Source: JBHYDC01 sp051861205 (GTDB lineage Bacteria > Pseudomonadota > Alphaproteobacteria > Rhizobiales > Pleomorphomonadaceae). Taken from it: a DNA stretch of 64,000 nucleotides. The notes under the pieces are model-generated. The model saw only the letters and a program-made list of their open reading frames with translations, did not search any database and had not been told where the DNA came from. Position 1 is the stretch's first letter; every line of letters begins with the position of its first letter. The position numbers were made by a program, and so were the translations under genes. The stretch spans positions 124,001-188,000 of the forward strand of contig JBHYDC010000006.1 in the NCBI GenBank assembly GCA_051861205.1. The letters are read 5' to 3'. Of this stretch, positions 34,578-43,769 are shown in pieces.

Positions 34578-35584
34578 GGGCTCCTCCGCAGGCTGGCAGC
34601 CTTGCGCACCAGGATCGGGATCGCGATCACACCGATCAGCATCAGCCCGATGAAGATCGACATCACGATCCCCGGCACGTTCAAGAGCCCGAGCCCGAAC
34701 GTCACCAGCCCCATCACAAACGCCGCGATCACCACGCCCAGGATCGAGCCGGATCCGCCGAGAATGCTCACCCCGCCAAGCACCACCATCGTCACCACCT
34801 CAAGCTCCCACCCGAGAGCGATCGACGGCCGTGTCGAGCCGAGGCGAGACGTCAGCATCACCGCCGCCGCCCCCGCCGCGAGCCCCGTCATCAGGAACAG
34901 AATGAACTTCACGCTGTCCACCCGCACGCCGGAAAACTGCGCCGCCAGCGGGTTATTGCCGATCGCGAACACCTGCCGGCCAAATACCGTGCGGTGCAGC
35001 ACAATCCCGCCCACCAGCGCCACCGTCAGAAACGCCACGAATTCGAATGAGATCACCCACCACACATAGCCCTGCCCGAACCACGCGAAATCGGCCGGGT
35101 AGCCCTTGTAGACCTGATCGCCCAAAACCACGAAGCTGATGCCCCGGAAAAGGCTCATCGTCCCGATCGTCACCACGATCGAAGGCAGCCCGAAGCGCGT
35201 CACGAGCAGCCCGTTGAACGCCCCGCAGAGAAGCCCGACGCCAAGCCCGATCGCCACCAGCCCCGGCGTTCCCACCCCCATCTGCACCGCCGCTCCCATC
35301 GCGGTCGAGGCCAGCGCGATGATCGCCGCCACGGAAAGATCGATCTCCCCCGCGATCACCAGATAGGCCATCGCCACCGCGATGATCGCCTTCTCCGTGA
35401 AGTTGAAGGTCGCGTCGGAAAGGTTCCACGGATCAAGGAAGTAGGGCGAAGCCATCGAGTTCGCGATGAAGATCAGCACCGCCACCAGGAAGAGCAGCGC
35501 CTCCCAGCTTTTCAGCGCCCCGGTCAGCGGCGTCTCCAGCCGGTCGGGTATCGCCCGGCGCGGCGCAGCGGCGGTGTCGGTCAT
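34574..35584 (-). CDS. rhaQ: Rhamnose ABC transporter permease
   Basis: A 336-residue inner-membrane permease of the CUT2 (ribose/rhamnose) class with eight to ten hydrophobic segments. The motif region GAVNGLLVTRFGLPSIVVTIGTMSLFRGIS (read as GAFNGLLV here) and GRQVFAIGNNPLAAQFSGVRVDSVKF, LGGVSILGGSGSILGVVIAA are typical. It pairs with RhaP, and each gene overlaps its neighbour by four bases, so stoichiometric translation is likely. Assignment to Q rather than P follows operon order. Confidence 0.9.
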   Translation of the reverse strand: MTDTAAAPRRAIPDRLETPLTGALKSWEALLFLVAVLIFIANSMASPYFLDPWNLSDATFNFTEKAIIAVAMAYLVIAGEIDLSVAAIIALASTAMGAAVQMGVGTPGLVAIGLGVGLLCGAFNGLLVTRFGLPSIVVTIGTMSLFRGISFVVLGDQVYKGYPADFAWFGQGYVWWVISFEFVAFLTVALVGGIVLHRTVFGRQVFAIGNNPLAAQFSGVRVDSVKFILFLMTGLAAGAAAVMLTSRLGSTRPSIALGWELEVVTMVVLGGVSILGGSGSILGVVIAAFVMGLVTFGLGLLNVPGIVMSIFIGLMLIGVIAIPILVRKAASLRRSP

Positions 35585-36573
35585 GTCGCAGCTCCTGCCC
35601 GGCGAAGGATGATGCGGCCCTTGGCGCGCTCGCTGCGCGCGTTGATCGCCACCGCCATGATGATGATCGTGCCGGAAATCGCCATCTGCCAGAAGGGCGA
35701 TACGCCGATCACCGGTAGCGCGTTCTTGATCAGCCCCAGGAACAGCGCGCCCAGCACCACCCCCGTCACCGACCCGATGCCCCCCGCGATCGAAACGCCC
35801 CCGATCACGCAGGCCGCGATCACGTCAAGCTCGAAGCCCGCCGCAATGTCCACATAGGCCACAGCATAGCGTGCCACCCACAAATACCCGCACAGCCCCG
35901 CCACCGTGCCCGACAGGCAAAACGCTAGAAACCGCGCAAATCCCACGTCGATGCCCGCATAGATCGCCGCCACCGGGTTGCCGCCCGTCGCATAAAGCGC
36001 GCGGCCAAGCCCCGTCCGCGTGAAGATCACCCAAGCCGCCAAAATCGCCGCCACCGCCACCCACGACAGCACCGGCAGCCCCAGGATCACGGTGCGCGAG
36101 GCCGCCAGGAACCCCGCCGTCATTTCATGCGCGTTCACCCATTCCCCGCCCGACACCACGAAGGCCATGCCGCGAAAAACCGTCAGCGTGCCCAGCGTCA
36201 CCACGATCGGCGGTATGTCCAGCTTCCAAACGAGCACGCCGTTGATCGCCCCCAGCGTCAGCCCGATCAGCGCCGCCGTCACGATCAGCAGCACCAGCGG
36301 CAATTCCGGATGCGCCTCGTTCAACATCGCCACCACCATGCCGGTGAAAGCCAAATTCGCCGCCATGGAAAGATCGATCGACCGCGTCAAGATCACCGCG
36401 CTCTGCCCCAGCGCCAAGATGATCAGAATTGCCGTATCGTTGAACACCGACGCCAGATTGCCCGGCGTCGAAAACGCCGGAAACCGCGCCGTGATCCCCG
36501 CCAGCAACAGCACGCTCGCCAGCACGAGCAACGCCTCACGCCGCGCCAGCAGAGATGCGATCGCAGCGCTCAT
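35581..36573 (-). CDS. rhaP: Rhamnose ABC transporter permease
   Basis: A 330-residue CUT2 permease. ATG at 36573 overlaps the stop of the ATPase gene (ATGA); the longer open frame upstream is the shadow of that ATPase. Features: SIDLSMAANLAFTGMVVAML, GAINGVLVWKLDIPPIVVTLGTLTVFRGMAF, GRALYATGGNPVAAIYAGIDV and IGGVSIAGGIGSVTGVVLGALFLG. It forms the membrane channel with RhaQ and is energised by RhaT. Confidence 0.9.
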   Translation of the reverse strand: MSAAIASLLARREALLVLASVLLLAGITARFPAFSTPGNLASVFNDTAILIILALGQSAVILTRSIDLSMAANLAFTGMVVAMLNEAHPELPLVLLIVTAALIGLTLGAINGVLVWKLDIPPIVVTLGTLTVFRGMAFVVSGGEWVNAHEMTAGFLAASRTVILGLPVLSWVAVAAILAAWVIFTRTGLGRALYATGGNPVAAIYAGIDVGFARFLAFCLSGTVAGLCGYLWVARYAVAYVDIAAGFELDVIAACVIGGVSIAGGIGSVTGVVLGALFLGLIKNALPVIGVSPFWQMAISGTIIIMAVAINARSERAKGRIILRRAGAAT

Positions 36574-38093
36574 GCCCGCTCCCCCACGTTCCCCGTCGCC
36601 GCGCGCACCAGCGCTTCCGGCGTCAGCCCCTCGCGCGGATAGGTCCCCACCATCCGCCCCTCGCGCATCACCACCACCCGGTCGGCCATGCCCACGATTT
36701 CCGGGATCTCGCTCGACACCATGATCACCGCCAGCCCCTCCGCCGCCAGTTCGCTCATGAAGGCGTGCACGGCGGCCTTGGATCCGATGTCGATGCCCTT
36801 GGTCGGCTCGTCCAGGATGATCACCTTCGGCCGCGTCGCCAGCCATTTGCCGATCACGACCTTCTGCTGATTCCCGCCCGACAGCGTCCCCACCGGCTGG
36901 CTCAGCGACGATGCGCGCAGATCCAGCCGCTCGGCATAAGTCCGCGCCAGCGCGAATTCCTCCGCCATGCGCAGAAAACCCCGCCGCGCCGTCCGCGCCA
37001 GCGAGGGCAGGGTGATGTTCGCCGTGATCGGCATCGCCGTAATCGCGCCGTGGCGTCCCCGCTCCTCCGGCACATACACGATCCCCGCGTCGATCGCCTC
37101 GCGCGGCGAGCGCACCGCAATCTCTCGCCCCTCCAGCGTCAGCCTGCCGGCGGAAGGCTTCGTCACGCCGAACAGGCTCTGGCACAGTTCGGACCGTCCC
37201 GCCCCGATCAGCCCGTAAAGCCCCAGGATTTCGCCCCGCCGCAGCTCGAACGAGATGTCGTCGAACTCCGTCGGGTGGCAATATCCCGACACCGAAAGCA
37301 CGGTCTCGCCTATCTCCACCGCCGTCTTGGGGAAAACCTGCGTGACCTCGCGCCCCACCATCATCCGCACGAGATCCCCGTGCGAAACCTCCGCCAGCCG
37401 CCCCGCGCCCACCTGCCGGCCGTCGCGAAACACCGCGAAAAACTCGGCGATGCGCCAGACTTCCTCGAACTTGTGGCTGATGAAGAGAATGGCCTTGCCC
37501 TTCTCCTTCAGCCGCTCGACGATCCGGAACAGGTCCTCCACCTCCTTGTAGGAGAGGGCCGCCGTCGGCTCGTCCATGATCACGATGCGCGCATCCACCG
37601 AAAGCGCCCGCGCGATCGCCACCAGATGCCGCTGCGCGATCGAAAGATCCTTAAGCCTCATGCGCGGGTCAATGGGCGCATCCACGCTATGCAGCAGCGC
37701 CGCCGCGCGCGCGTTCATTGCCGCCCAGTCCACCAGCCCCAAACGGTTCCTTGGAGCATGGCCTAGGAAAATATTCTCCGCAACGGAAAGCTCGTCGAAC
37801 AGCACCGTCTCTTGGTGGATCGCGGTGATGCCCAGGCTCTGCGCCGCGTCCGCCGTCGGCAGCGACACCGGCACGCCGTCGATGAAGATCTCGCCTGCGT
37901 CCGGCCGGTAGATGCCGGTGAGGATCTTCACCAGCGTCGATTTGCCTGCGCCATTTTCGCCGATCAGCGCCGTCACGCGGCCCGGCACAAGCGTCAACGC
38001 CACATCCTGAAGCGCCTTCACGCCCGGAAACGACTTGGAGATGCCGCGCATCTCAAGAACAGGGGCGTCAAGGGCAGGGGGCATGGCGTTCAT
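36570..38093 (-). CDS. rhaT: Rhamnose ABC transporter ATP-binding protein
   Basis: A 507-residue double ATPase of the CUT2 sugar type. The first half has Walker A GENGAGKST, signature-like SIAQRHLVAIARAL and Walker B VIMDEPTAAL. The second half has the degenerate P-loop GLIGAGRSE usual for this class, then LSGGNQQKVVIGKWLA and VIILDEPTKGID. It drives sugar import through RhaP/RhaQ. A GC-rich hairpin separates it from rhaS. The symbol follows Rhizobium usage and should not be confused with the E. coli RhaT symporter. Confidence 0.9.
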   Translation of the reverse strand: MNAMPPALDAPVLEMRGISKSFPGVKALQDVALTLVPGRVTALIGENGAGKSTLVKILTGIYRPDAGEIFIDGVPVSLPTADAAQSLGITAIHQETVLFDELSVAENIFLGHAPRNRLGLVDWAAMNARAAALLHSVDAPIDPRMRLKDLSIAQRHLVAIARALSVDARIVIMDEPTAALSYKEVEDLFRIVERLKEKGKAILFISHKFEEVWRIAEFFAVFRDGRQVGAGRLAEVSHGDLVRMMVGREVTQVFPKTAVEIGETVLSVSGYCHPTEFDDISFELRRGEILGLYGLIGAGRSELCQSLFGVTKPSAGRLTLEGREIAVRSPREAIDAGIVYVPEERGRHGAITAMPITANITLPSLARTARRGFLRMAEEFALARTYAERLDLRASSLSQPVGTLSGGNQQKVVIGKWLATRPKVIILDEPTKGIDIGSKAAVHAFMSELAAEGLAVIMVSSEIPEIVGMADRVVVMREGRMVGTYPREGLTPEALVRAATGNVGERA

Positions 38094-38112
38094 CGGTTAC
38101 ACCATTGAAGGA

Positions 38113-38129
38113 CCGGCGCACTGCGCCGG
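38113..38129 (-). promoter_or_regulatory. Intercistronic hairpin between rhaS and the ATPase gene
   Basis: CCGGCGC-ACT-GCGCCGG, a perfect 7-bp stem 22 bp after the rhaS stop, without T-run. Such stems after binding-protein genes usually protect the upstream message so that more binding protein than membrane parts is made. Confidence 0.6.
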
Positions 38130-38151
38130 CCCCCGCTTGTTTTCAACGTGA

Positions 38152-39147
38152 TCAGAAGATCTTGGCGAATTCTTCTACGTTCGAAGCGTCATAGACGAAG
38201 GGGTCGGCCATCGCGCCTTCGTTGTTCTCGTCCAGCTTCACAGCGCCCATGCGGCCCATCGGGATCTCGCCGCCGGCTTCGGCCTTGGCCTTACCGGTCG
38301 CGAGGTTGTAGGCGATCGTGGTCGCGGCATAGCCAAGGTCGATCGGGTTCCAGATCGCGAAGGACTTGGACGCGCCCGACTTCACATGGCCGGCCATTTC
38401 AGAGGGAAGCCCCAGGCCCGTCACGTTGATCTGACCAGCCTTGCCGGCATCCGTCACAGCCTGCGCCGCCGCCACCACGCCAACCGACGTCGGGGCGATG
38501 ATCGCCTTCAGGTTCGGATACTTCTGCAGCAGCCCTTGCGTTTCGCGGTAGGACTTGTCGGCCAGATCGTCGCCATAGACGGTGTCGACAATGGTCACGC
38601 CGGGATAGTTCGGCAGAACCTTCTTCATTTCCTCGATCCAGATATTCTGGTTCGTGGCCGTCGCAGTGGCCGAGAGGATCGCAACCTCACCCTTGCCTTC
38701 CGGCAGATTGTCGGCCGCCATCTTCACGCACATGTTGCCGATCAGCGCGTTGGACGAGGGGTTCAGGTGCATCGCGCGGCCTTCGGGCGCCACGCCCGAG
38801 TCCCACGAAATCACCGTGATGCCGCGCTCCATCGCCTTCTTCAGCGCCGGAACCAGCGCGTCCTTGTCATTCGCCGAAATCGCGATCGCGTTCACCTTCT
38901 GCGCGATCAGGGCGTTGATCACTTCGATCTGCCCTTCGGCCGTGGTGCTCGTCGGGCCGGTGTAGATCACCTCGACATCGCCCAGTTCCTTGGCGGCTTC
39001 CTGCGCGCCCTTGTTAGCGGCCTCGAAGAAGCCGATGCCAAGGGCCTTCACCACCAGCGCAATCTTCACCGTTTCCGCGTTGGCCGGGCCGGCCATCATG
39101 GCCAACGCGACGGCGGTTGTCAGAGCCAATTTCTTCAGTATCGACAT
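38152..39147 (-). CDS. rhaS: Rhamnose ABC transporter substrate-binding protein
   Basis: A 331-residue periplasmic protein with signal peptide MSILKKLALTTAVALAMMAG ending in ANA (cleavage near 24). The mature part has the type-1 sugar-binding fold: VKIALVVKALGIGFFEAANKGAQEAAKEL, NALIAQKVNAIAISANDKDALVPALKKA, and VISWDSGVAPEGRAMHLN. First gene of the transporter operon, 66 bp after rhaR. The sugar is inferred from the operon (RhaM, RhaD, RhaI, RhaR). Confidence 0.9.
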   Translation of the reverse strand: MSILKKLALTTAVALAMMAGPANAETVKIALVVKALGIGFFEAANKGAQEAAKELGDVEVIYTGPTSTTAEGQIEVINALIAQKVNAIAISANDKDALVPALKKAMERGITVISWDSGVAPEGRAMHLNPSSNALIGNMCVKMAADNLPEGKGEVAILSATATATNQNIWIEEMKKVLPNYPGVTIVDTVYGDDLADKSYRETQGLLQKYPNLKAIIAPTSVGVVAAAQAVTDAGKAGQINVTGLGLPSEMAGHVKSGASKSFAIWNPIDLGYAATTIAYNLATGKAKAEAGGEIPMGRMGAVKLDENNEGAMADPFVYDASNVEEFAKIF

Positions 39148-39213
39148 GGTTTTTCTCCTCCCGGTATAAACCCATCGTCCGCCGCCGCGCCCCGCCTTTA
39201 CCGGCAGTTCCTC

Positions 39214-40026
39214 TCACGCGACATACGGAGATTCTTCTCGCGTCTCCGCGAAATCCGTTTCAGCGATCACAAGCGTAATTCCGGCGTTCTCCACCATCCG
39301 CCGCGCTTCATCGCTCACCCCGTCATCGGTGATGATCGTCGTCGCCCGGTCGATCGGGCAGAGCACCAGGCTCGACCGGTTCTGAAACTTCGAGCTATCC
39401 GCGATCACGATCAACTCATCCGCTTGGCGCATCAGCCGCTGCTCGGATTGGATGATCAGGCTGTCCTGCTCCATGATCCCGACCGAAGACAAACCGCGTG
39501 CGCTCATGAACATCCGCCGCGCGGAAAAATGCGCGATCCCGTCGCTCTCGAAGGGCGAGAGAATGATGTTCTGGTCGCGGTAGACCGCGCCCGCCGGCAA
39601 AATCACCGTGCATTTGGAATGCTTGATCAGATGCTCGGCGATCGGAAACGAGTTGGTCAGCACCTGCAAACGCCGCGTGCTCAGGAAATGCACCATCTGA
39701 AACGTCGTGGTGCCGCCGTTGATGATGATCGCCTCGCCGTCGTTGCACAGCTTGGCCGCTTCCCGCGCCACCGCCCGCTTCTGCGCCGCGTTGATCGTCT
39801 CGTCCACCCGGAAAGGCCGCGCCGACAGCACGCCGATCTGCGGCGGATGCAGCGCTTCCGCCCCGCCGCGCACCTTGCGCAACCGGCCCTGCAACGCCAG
39901 CGCCGCGATATCGCGCCGGATCGTCGCCTCCGATGCGCCCGTCAGCTCCCCGATGTCCTGCACCGTGGCGACAGGCCGTTCCTGGACGGCGCTCAAGATG
40001 ATCCGTTGGCGTTCAAGTTCGTGCAT
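39214..40026 (-). CDS. rhaR: DeoR family regulator of rhamnose genes
   Basis: About 270 residues. DeoR winged helix at 1-55 (ELERQRIILSAVQERPVATVQDIGELTGASEATIRRDIAALALQGRL) and a sugar-phosphate-isomerase-like sensor domain (NDGEAIIINGGTTTFQMVHFL; VLTNSFPIAEHLI). In Rhizobium the DeoR-type RhaR represses the rha genes; the inducer is probably a phosphorylated intermediate. ATG at 40026 with GAGAGAGG upstream; a TTG two codons earlier is less likely. Divergent from rhaD across 201 bp containing candidate operators. Confidence 0.88.
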   Translation of the reverse strand: MHELERQRIILSAVQERPVATVQDIGELTGASEATIRRDIAALALQGRLRKVRGGAEALHPPQIGVLSARPFRVDETINAAQKRAVAREAAKLCNDGEAIIINGGTTTFQMVHFLSTRRLQVLTNSFPIAEHLIKHSKCTVILPAGAVYRDQNIILSPFESDGIAHFSARRMFMSARGLSSVGIMEQDSLIIQSEQRLMRQADELIVIADSSKFQNRSSLVLCPIDRATTIITDDGVSDEARRMVENAGITLVIAETDFAETREESPYVA

Positions 40027-40056
40027 GAGCAACCTCTCTCCAATCCATCAAAACGA

Positions 40057-40166
40057 TTAGATCTAACAATGTCAATCATAATCGATCACAATCTTTCACA
40101 TTGCACTGCAACATGATTGGTTTTGACCAGATGCGATTGACACGCCGCCCTTTGGCCTGCGATATG
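40057..40166 (+). promoter_or_regulatory. rhaR-rhaD intergenic control region
   Basis: AT-rich relative to the genes. It holds TTAGATCTAA (40057-40066), CAATGT/ACATTG (40067-40072 and 40098-40103) and the palindrome TTGCA-C-TGCAA (40101-40111), any of which could bind the DeoR-type regulator. TTGACA at 40137-40142 with CGATAT 17 bases further is a possible rhaD promoter. The matches are seen; binding is inferred. Confidence 0.45.
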
Positions 40167-40227
40167 AGGGCACAAGCCGTGGACCCGCCGTGGTTCCGCT
40201 CACCAACAAAAAATTCGGGAGGCTCCC

Positions 40228-42330
40228 ATGGCCGAAGTGGCCGACATCCAGCTTCTGGACAACCGGTGGGACGAAGCCCACGCCGCCACATTGGACGAGC
40301 CGGGCAAGCTCCTCTACCGCTCCAACCTCCTCGGCTCCGATAAGCGCATCACCAATTACGGCGGTGGCAACACCTCCGCCAAGGTGACCCATAAAGACCC
40401 GCTCACGGGCGAAAACGTCACAGTTCTCTGGGTCAAGGGCTCCGGCGGCGACGTCGGCTCCATGAAGCTCGACGGCTTCGCCACGCTCTATCAGGACAAG
40501 CTGGAACGGCTGAAATCCATCTATCGCGGTCCCGATTTCGAGGACGAGATGGTCGGCTATCTCCCCCATTGCACGTTCAACCTGAACCCGCGCGCCGCCT
40601 CCATCGACACGGCCCTCCACGCTTACCTTCCCTACGCCCACGTCGACCACATGCACCCCGACGCGGTCATCGCCATCGCCGCCACCGCCAACAGCCGCGC
40701 GCTCACGGCTGAAATCTACGGCGATGAAATCGGCTGGCTCCCCTGGCGCCGCCCCGGCTTCGAGCTTGGTCTCCTGCTTTCCAAATTCGCCGCCGATAAT
40801 CCGAAGGCCAAGGGCGTGGTGCTCGGCAGTCACGGCCTCTTCACCTGGGGCGACACCGCCCGCGAGTGCTATGAGACCACGCTGCGCATCATCAACACCG
40901 CCGCCCGCTTTCTCGAAAGCCGCACCCAAGGCGCCGCCGTTTTCGGCGGTCCGGTCACAGCGCCCCTCGCCGCGCCCGCCCGCCGCGCTGTCGCCGCCCG
41001 CCTGATGCCCGAAATCCGCGCCCGCATCGGCACCGCCGAGCGCAAGGTCGGTCATTTCGACGACAGCCCGGCCGTGCTGGAATTCGTCAATTCCGCCCGG
41101 CTCCGCTCGCTCGCCGCCCTCGGCACCTCCTGCCCGGATCATTTCCTGCGCACCAAGATCCGCCCGCTCGTCCTCGATTTCGACCCCGCCGAGGGCAACC
41201 TCGACGCCGTCGTCGCCGGTCTCGATCAGGCCGTCGCCGCCTACCGCGAGGATTACGCCGCCTATTACAACCGCTGCCGTCACCCGGATTCGCCGGCGAT
41301 CCGAGACGCCAACGCCGTCATCTACCTCGTCCCCGGCGCCGGCATGATTTCCTTCGCCCGCGACAAGGCCACCGCCCGCATCGCGTCGGAGTTCTACGTC
41401 AACGCCATCAACGTCATGCGCGGCGCCTCCACCGTCGACACCTACATCGGCCTCGACGATCAGGAAGCCTTCAACATCGAATACTGGCTGCTTGAAGAAG
41501 CCAAGCTCCAGCGCATGCCCAAACCCAAATCGCTCGCCGGCCGTGTCGCGCTCGTCACCGGAGCCGCCGGCGGCATTGGCCGCGCCATCACCGGCAAGCT
41601 CTTGTCGGAAGGCGCCGTCGTCGTCCTCACCGATGTCGACGCCGCCGCCCTCGACACCACCCGCGTCACCTTCGCGAAAGCCTATGGCGACGATAGCGTC
41701 CGCGCCGTCCCCCTCGACGTCACCGACGAAGCCGCCGTCATCGACGGCTTCTCCCGCGCCACGTCCGAATACGGCGGCCTCGACATTCTCGTCTCGAACG
41801 CCGGCATCTCCTCCTCCGCGCCGATCGAAGACACCGAATTGTCCATGTGGAACCGCAACATGGACATCCTCGCCAAGGGCTATTTCCTCGTCTCGCGTGA
41901 GGCGTTCCGCCTGTTCCGCCGCCAAAAGCTCGGCGGCTCGGTCGTCTTCATCGCCTCCAAGAACGGCCTCGCCGCATCTCCCAACGCCGCAGCCTATTGC
42001 ACCGCCAAGGCCGCGGAGATCCACCTGGCCCGCTGCCTCGCGCTCGAAGGCGCCGAGGCCGGCATCCGCGTCAACGTCGTCAATCCGGATGCGGTGCTGC
42101 GCGGCTCCAAGATCTGGGTCGGCGAATGGCGCGAGCAGCGCGCCGCCGCCTACAACCTCGCTCCGGACGATCTGGAAGAGCACTACCGCAAGCGCTCCAT
42201 GCTGAAGCTCAGCGTCTTCCCCGAGGATATCGCCGAGGCCGTCTACTTCCTGGCCTCCGACCTCTCCGCCAAATCCACCGGCAACATCGTCAACGTGGAC
42301 GCCGGCAACGCCCAAAGCTTCACCCGCTGA
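40228..42330 (+). CDS. rhaD: Bifunctional rhamnulose-1-phosphate aldolase/short-chain dehydrogenase
   Basis: A 700-residue fusion. Residues 1 to about 410 are a class II aldolase/adducin domain with zinc ligands in YAHVDHMHPDAV; it splits L-rhamnulose 1-phosphate into dihydroxyacetone phosphate and L-lactaldehyde. Residues about 430-700 are an SDR with RVALVTGAAGGIGRAI and the catalytic YCTAKAA, expected to oxidise lactaldehyde to lactate. The fusion is the Rhizobium/Bacillus form of the pathway. GGGAGG precedes the ATG. The last codons and stop are part of a tandem repeat shared with the spacer to rhaI. Confidence 0.95.
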   Translation: MAEVADIQLLDNRWDEAHAATLDEPGKLLYRSNLLGSDKRITNYGGGNTSAKVTHKDPLTGENVTVLWVKGSGGDVGSMKLDGFATLYQDKLERLKSIYRGPDFEDEMVGYLPHCTFNLNPRAASIDTALHAYLPYAHVDHMHPDAVIAIAATANSRALTAEIYGDEIGWLPWRRPGFELGLLLSKFAADNPKAKGVVLGSHGLFTWGDTARECYETTLRIINTAARFLESRTQGAAVFGGPVTAPLAAPARRAVAARLMPEIRARIGTAERKVGHFDDSPAVLEFVNSARLRSLAALGTSCPDHFLRTKIRPLVLDFDPAEGNLDAVVAGLDQAVAAYREDYAAYYNRCRHPDSPAIRDANAVIYLVPGAGMISFARDKATARIASEFYVNAINVMRGASTVDTYIGLDDQEAFNIEYWLLEEAKLQRMPKPKSLAGRVALVTGAAGGIGRAITGKLLSEGAVVVLTDVDAAALDTTRVTFAKAYGDDSVRAVPLDVTDEAAVIDGFSRATSEYGGLDILVSNAGISSSAPIEDTELSMWNRNMDILAKGYFLVSREAFRLFRRQKLGGSVVFIASKNGLAASPNAAAYCTAKAAEIHLARCLALEGAEAGIRVNVVNPDAVLRGSKIWVGEWREQRAAAYNLAPDDLEEHYRKRSMLKLSVFPEDIAEAVYFLASDLSAKSTGNIVNVDAGNAQSFTR

Positions 42331-42354
42331 CGTTCGCTTCACCCGCTGACGCTC
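42317..42354. repeat. 19-bp tandem repeat across the rhaD stop codon
   Basis: Two copies of GCTTCACCCGCTGACGYTC (42317-42335 and 42336-42354) differ at one base. The first encodes the rhaD C-terminus and stop, the second lies in the spacer to rhaI. It looks like a replication-slippage duplication that lengthens the spacer. Confidence 0.8.
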
Positions 42355-42374
42355 ACGCGAGGGAAATCCAAGCC

Positions 42375-43664
42375 ATGTCCGATCCCGTCCTTTCTCCCGA
42401 CCTGATCGCTGCTGAAAACGCGCCCCGCGAGCGCCCCCTGGCCGCTGCCTACTCAGCACTCGGCGAGCAGCTCTCCTGGTCCGGCATCGATATCGAAGCC
42501 GTTACCGCCAAGGTGCAAGCATTCGGCGTTGCCATTCCGTCCTGGGGCGTCGGTTCCGGCGGCACCCGGTTTGCGCGCTTCCCCTGGCCCGGCCAGCCGC
42601 GCGGCATCTTCGAAAAGCTCGACGATTGCGCCGTCATCCAACAGCTCGGCCGCGCCACCCCCACCGTCTCGCTCCATATCCCGTGGGACAAGGCGGATCC
42701 GCGCGACCTCACCGCCAAGGCCGCTTCGCTTGGCCTCGGCTTCGACGCCATGAACTCCAACACCTTCCAAGACCAGCCCGGCCAGCCGCTATCCTACCAG
42801 TTCGGCTCGCTCTCCCATTCCGATCCCGCCGTGCGCGCGCAGGCCATCGCGCACAACATCGAGTGCATCGAAATCGGCGCCGCGCTTGGTTCCAAAGCCC
42901 TCACCGTCTGGATCGGCGACGGCTCGAACTTCCCCGGCCAAAGCCATTTCCGCCATGCCTTCGAGCGCTACCTCGCCGCCACCGCCGAGGTCTACGCCCG
43001 TCTTCCGTCCGATTGGCAGCTCTTCGTCGAGCACAAAATGTACGAGCCGGCTTTCTATTCCACCGTCATTCAAGACTGGGGTTCCAGCTACCTCGCCGTC
43101 ACGTCGCTCGGCCCCAAGGCGAAATGCCTCGTCGATCTCGGCCACCACGCACCCAACGTGAACATCGAGATGATCGTCTCGCGTCTCTTCCAGTTCGGCC
43201 GGCTCGGCGGCTTCCACTTCAACGACAGCAAATACGGCGACGACGATCTCGACGCCGGTTCGATCGACCCGTTCCGCTTGTTCCTCGTCTTCAACGAACT
43301 CGTCGACGCCGAAATCGCCGATCCCGCCTTCCGCCCGGCCCATATGATCGACCAGTCTCACAACGTCACTGACCCGATCGAAAGCCTGATCCGCTCGGCC
43401 GACGAGATTCGCCGCGCCTACGCCCAGGCCCTTCTCGTCGACCGCACCGCGCTCGCCGCCCATCAGGACGCCAACGACGCGATTCTGGCCTCCGAAACCC
43501 TCAAAGCCGGCTTCCGCGCCGACGTCACCCCCATCCTCGCCGAAGCCCGCCGCCGCGCCGGCGGCGCCATCGACCCCCTTGCCACCTACCGCGCCAGCGG
43601 CTACCGCGCCAAGGTCGCCGCCACCCGCCCGGCCCAGCAAGGCGGGGGAGGGGGCATCGTCTGA
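42375..43664 (+). CDS. rhaI: L-rhamnose isomerase (Rhizobium-type RhaI)
   Basis: A 429-residue TIM-barrel isomerase of the L-rhamnose catabolism isomerase family converting rhamnose to rhamnulose. Metal and substrate blocks: PSWGVGSGGTRFARFPWPG, HIPWDK, FVEHKMYEPAFYSTV, KCLVDLGHHAPNVNIEMIVSRL and GGFHFNDSKYGDDDLDAGSI. It differs from the E. coli RhaA type in sequence. Start ATG at 42375; the longer open frame before it overlaps rhaD out of frame. Ends with a low-complexity tail QQGGGGGIV. Confidence 0.93.
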   Translation: MSDPVLSPDLIAAENAPRERPLAAAYSALGEQLSWSGIDIEAVTAKVQAFGVAIPSWGVGSGGTRFARFPWPGQPRGIFEKLDDCAVIQQLGRATPTVSLHIPWDKADPRDLTAKAASLGLGFDAMNSNTFQDQPGQPLSYQFGSLSHSDPAVRAQAIAHNIECIEIGAALGSKALTVWIGDGSNFPGQSHFRHAFERYLAATAEVYARLPSDWQLFVEHKMYEPAFYSTVIQDWGSSYLAVTSLGPKAKCLVDLGHHAPNVNIEMIVSRLFQFGRLGGFHFNDSKYGDDDLDAGSIDPFRLFLVFNELVDAEIADPAFRPAHMIDQSHNVTDPIESLIRSADEIRRAYAQALLVDRTALAAHQDANDAILASETLKAGFRADVTPILAEARRRAGGAIDPLATYRASGYRAKVAATRPAQQGGGGGIV

Positions 43665-43769
43665 GGCTAGGAAAACGGGGATACCGCGCCGCGCCCTTGG
43701 ACATGCCGGCCCGAATCGGAAAAGCTCCGGCCGCGCCCGGTCGGGCGATCCCATGAGGGCATTCAGCGT

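Noticed and set aside
40096..42459. 787-residue open frame antisense to rhaD
   Set aside because: It mirrors the codons of rhaD, has extreme Gly/Ala/Asp/Val content and no family motif; a product of high GC at third positions.
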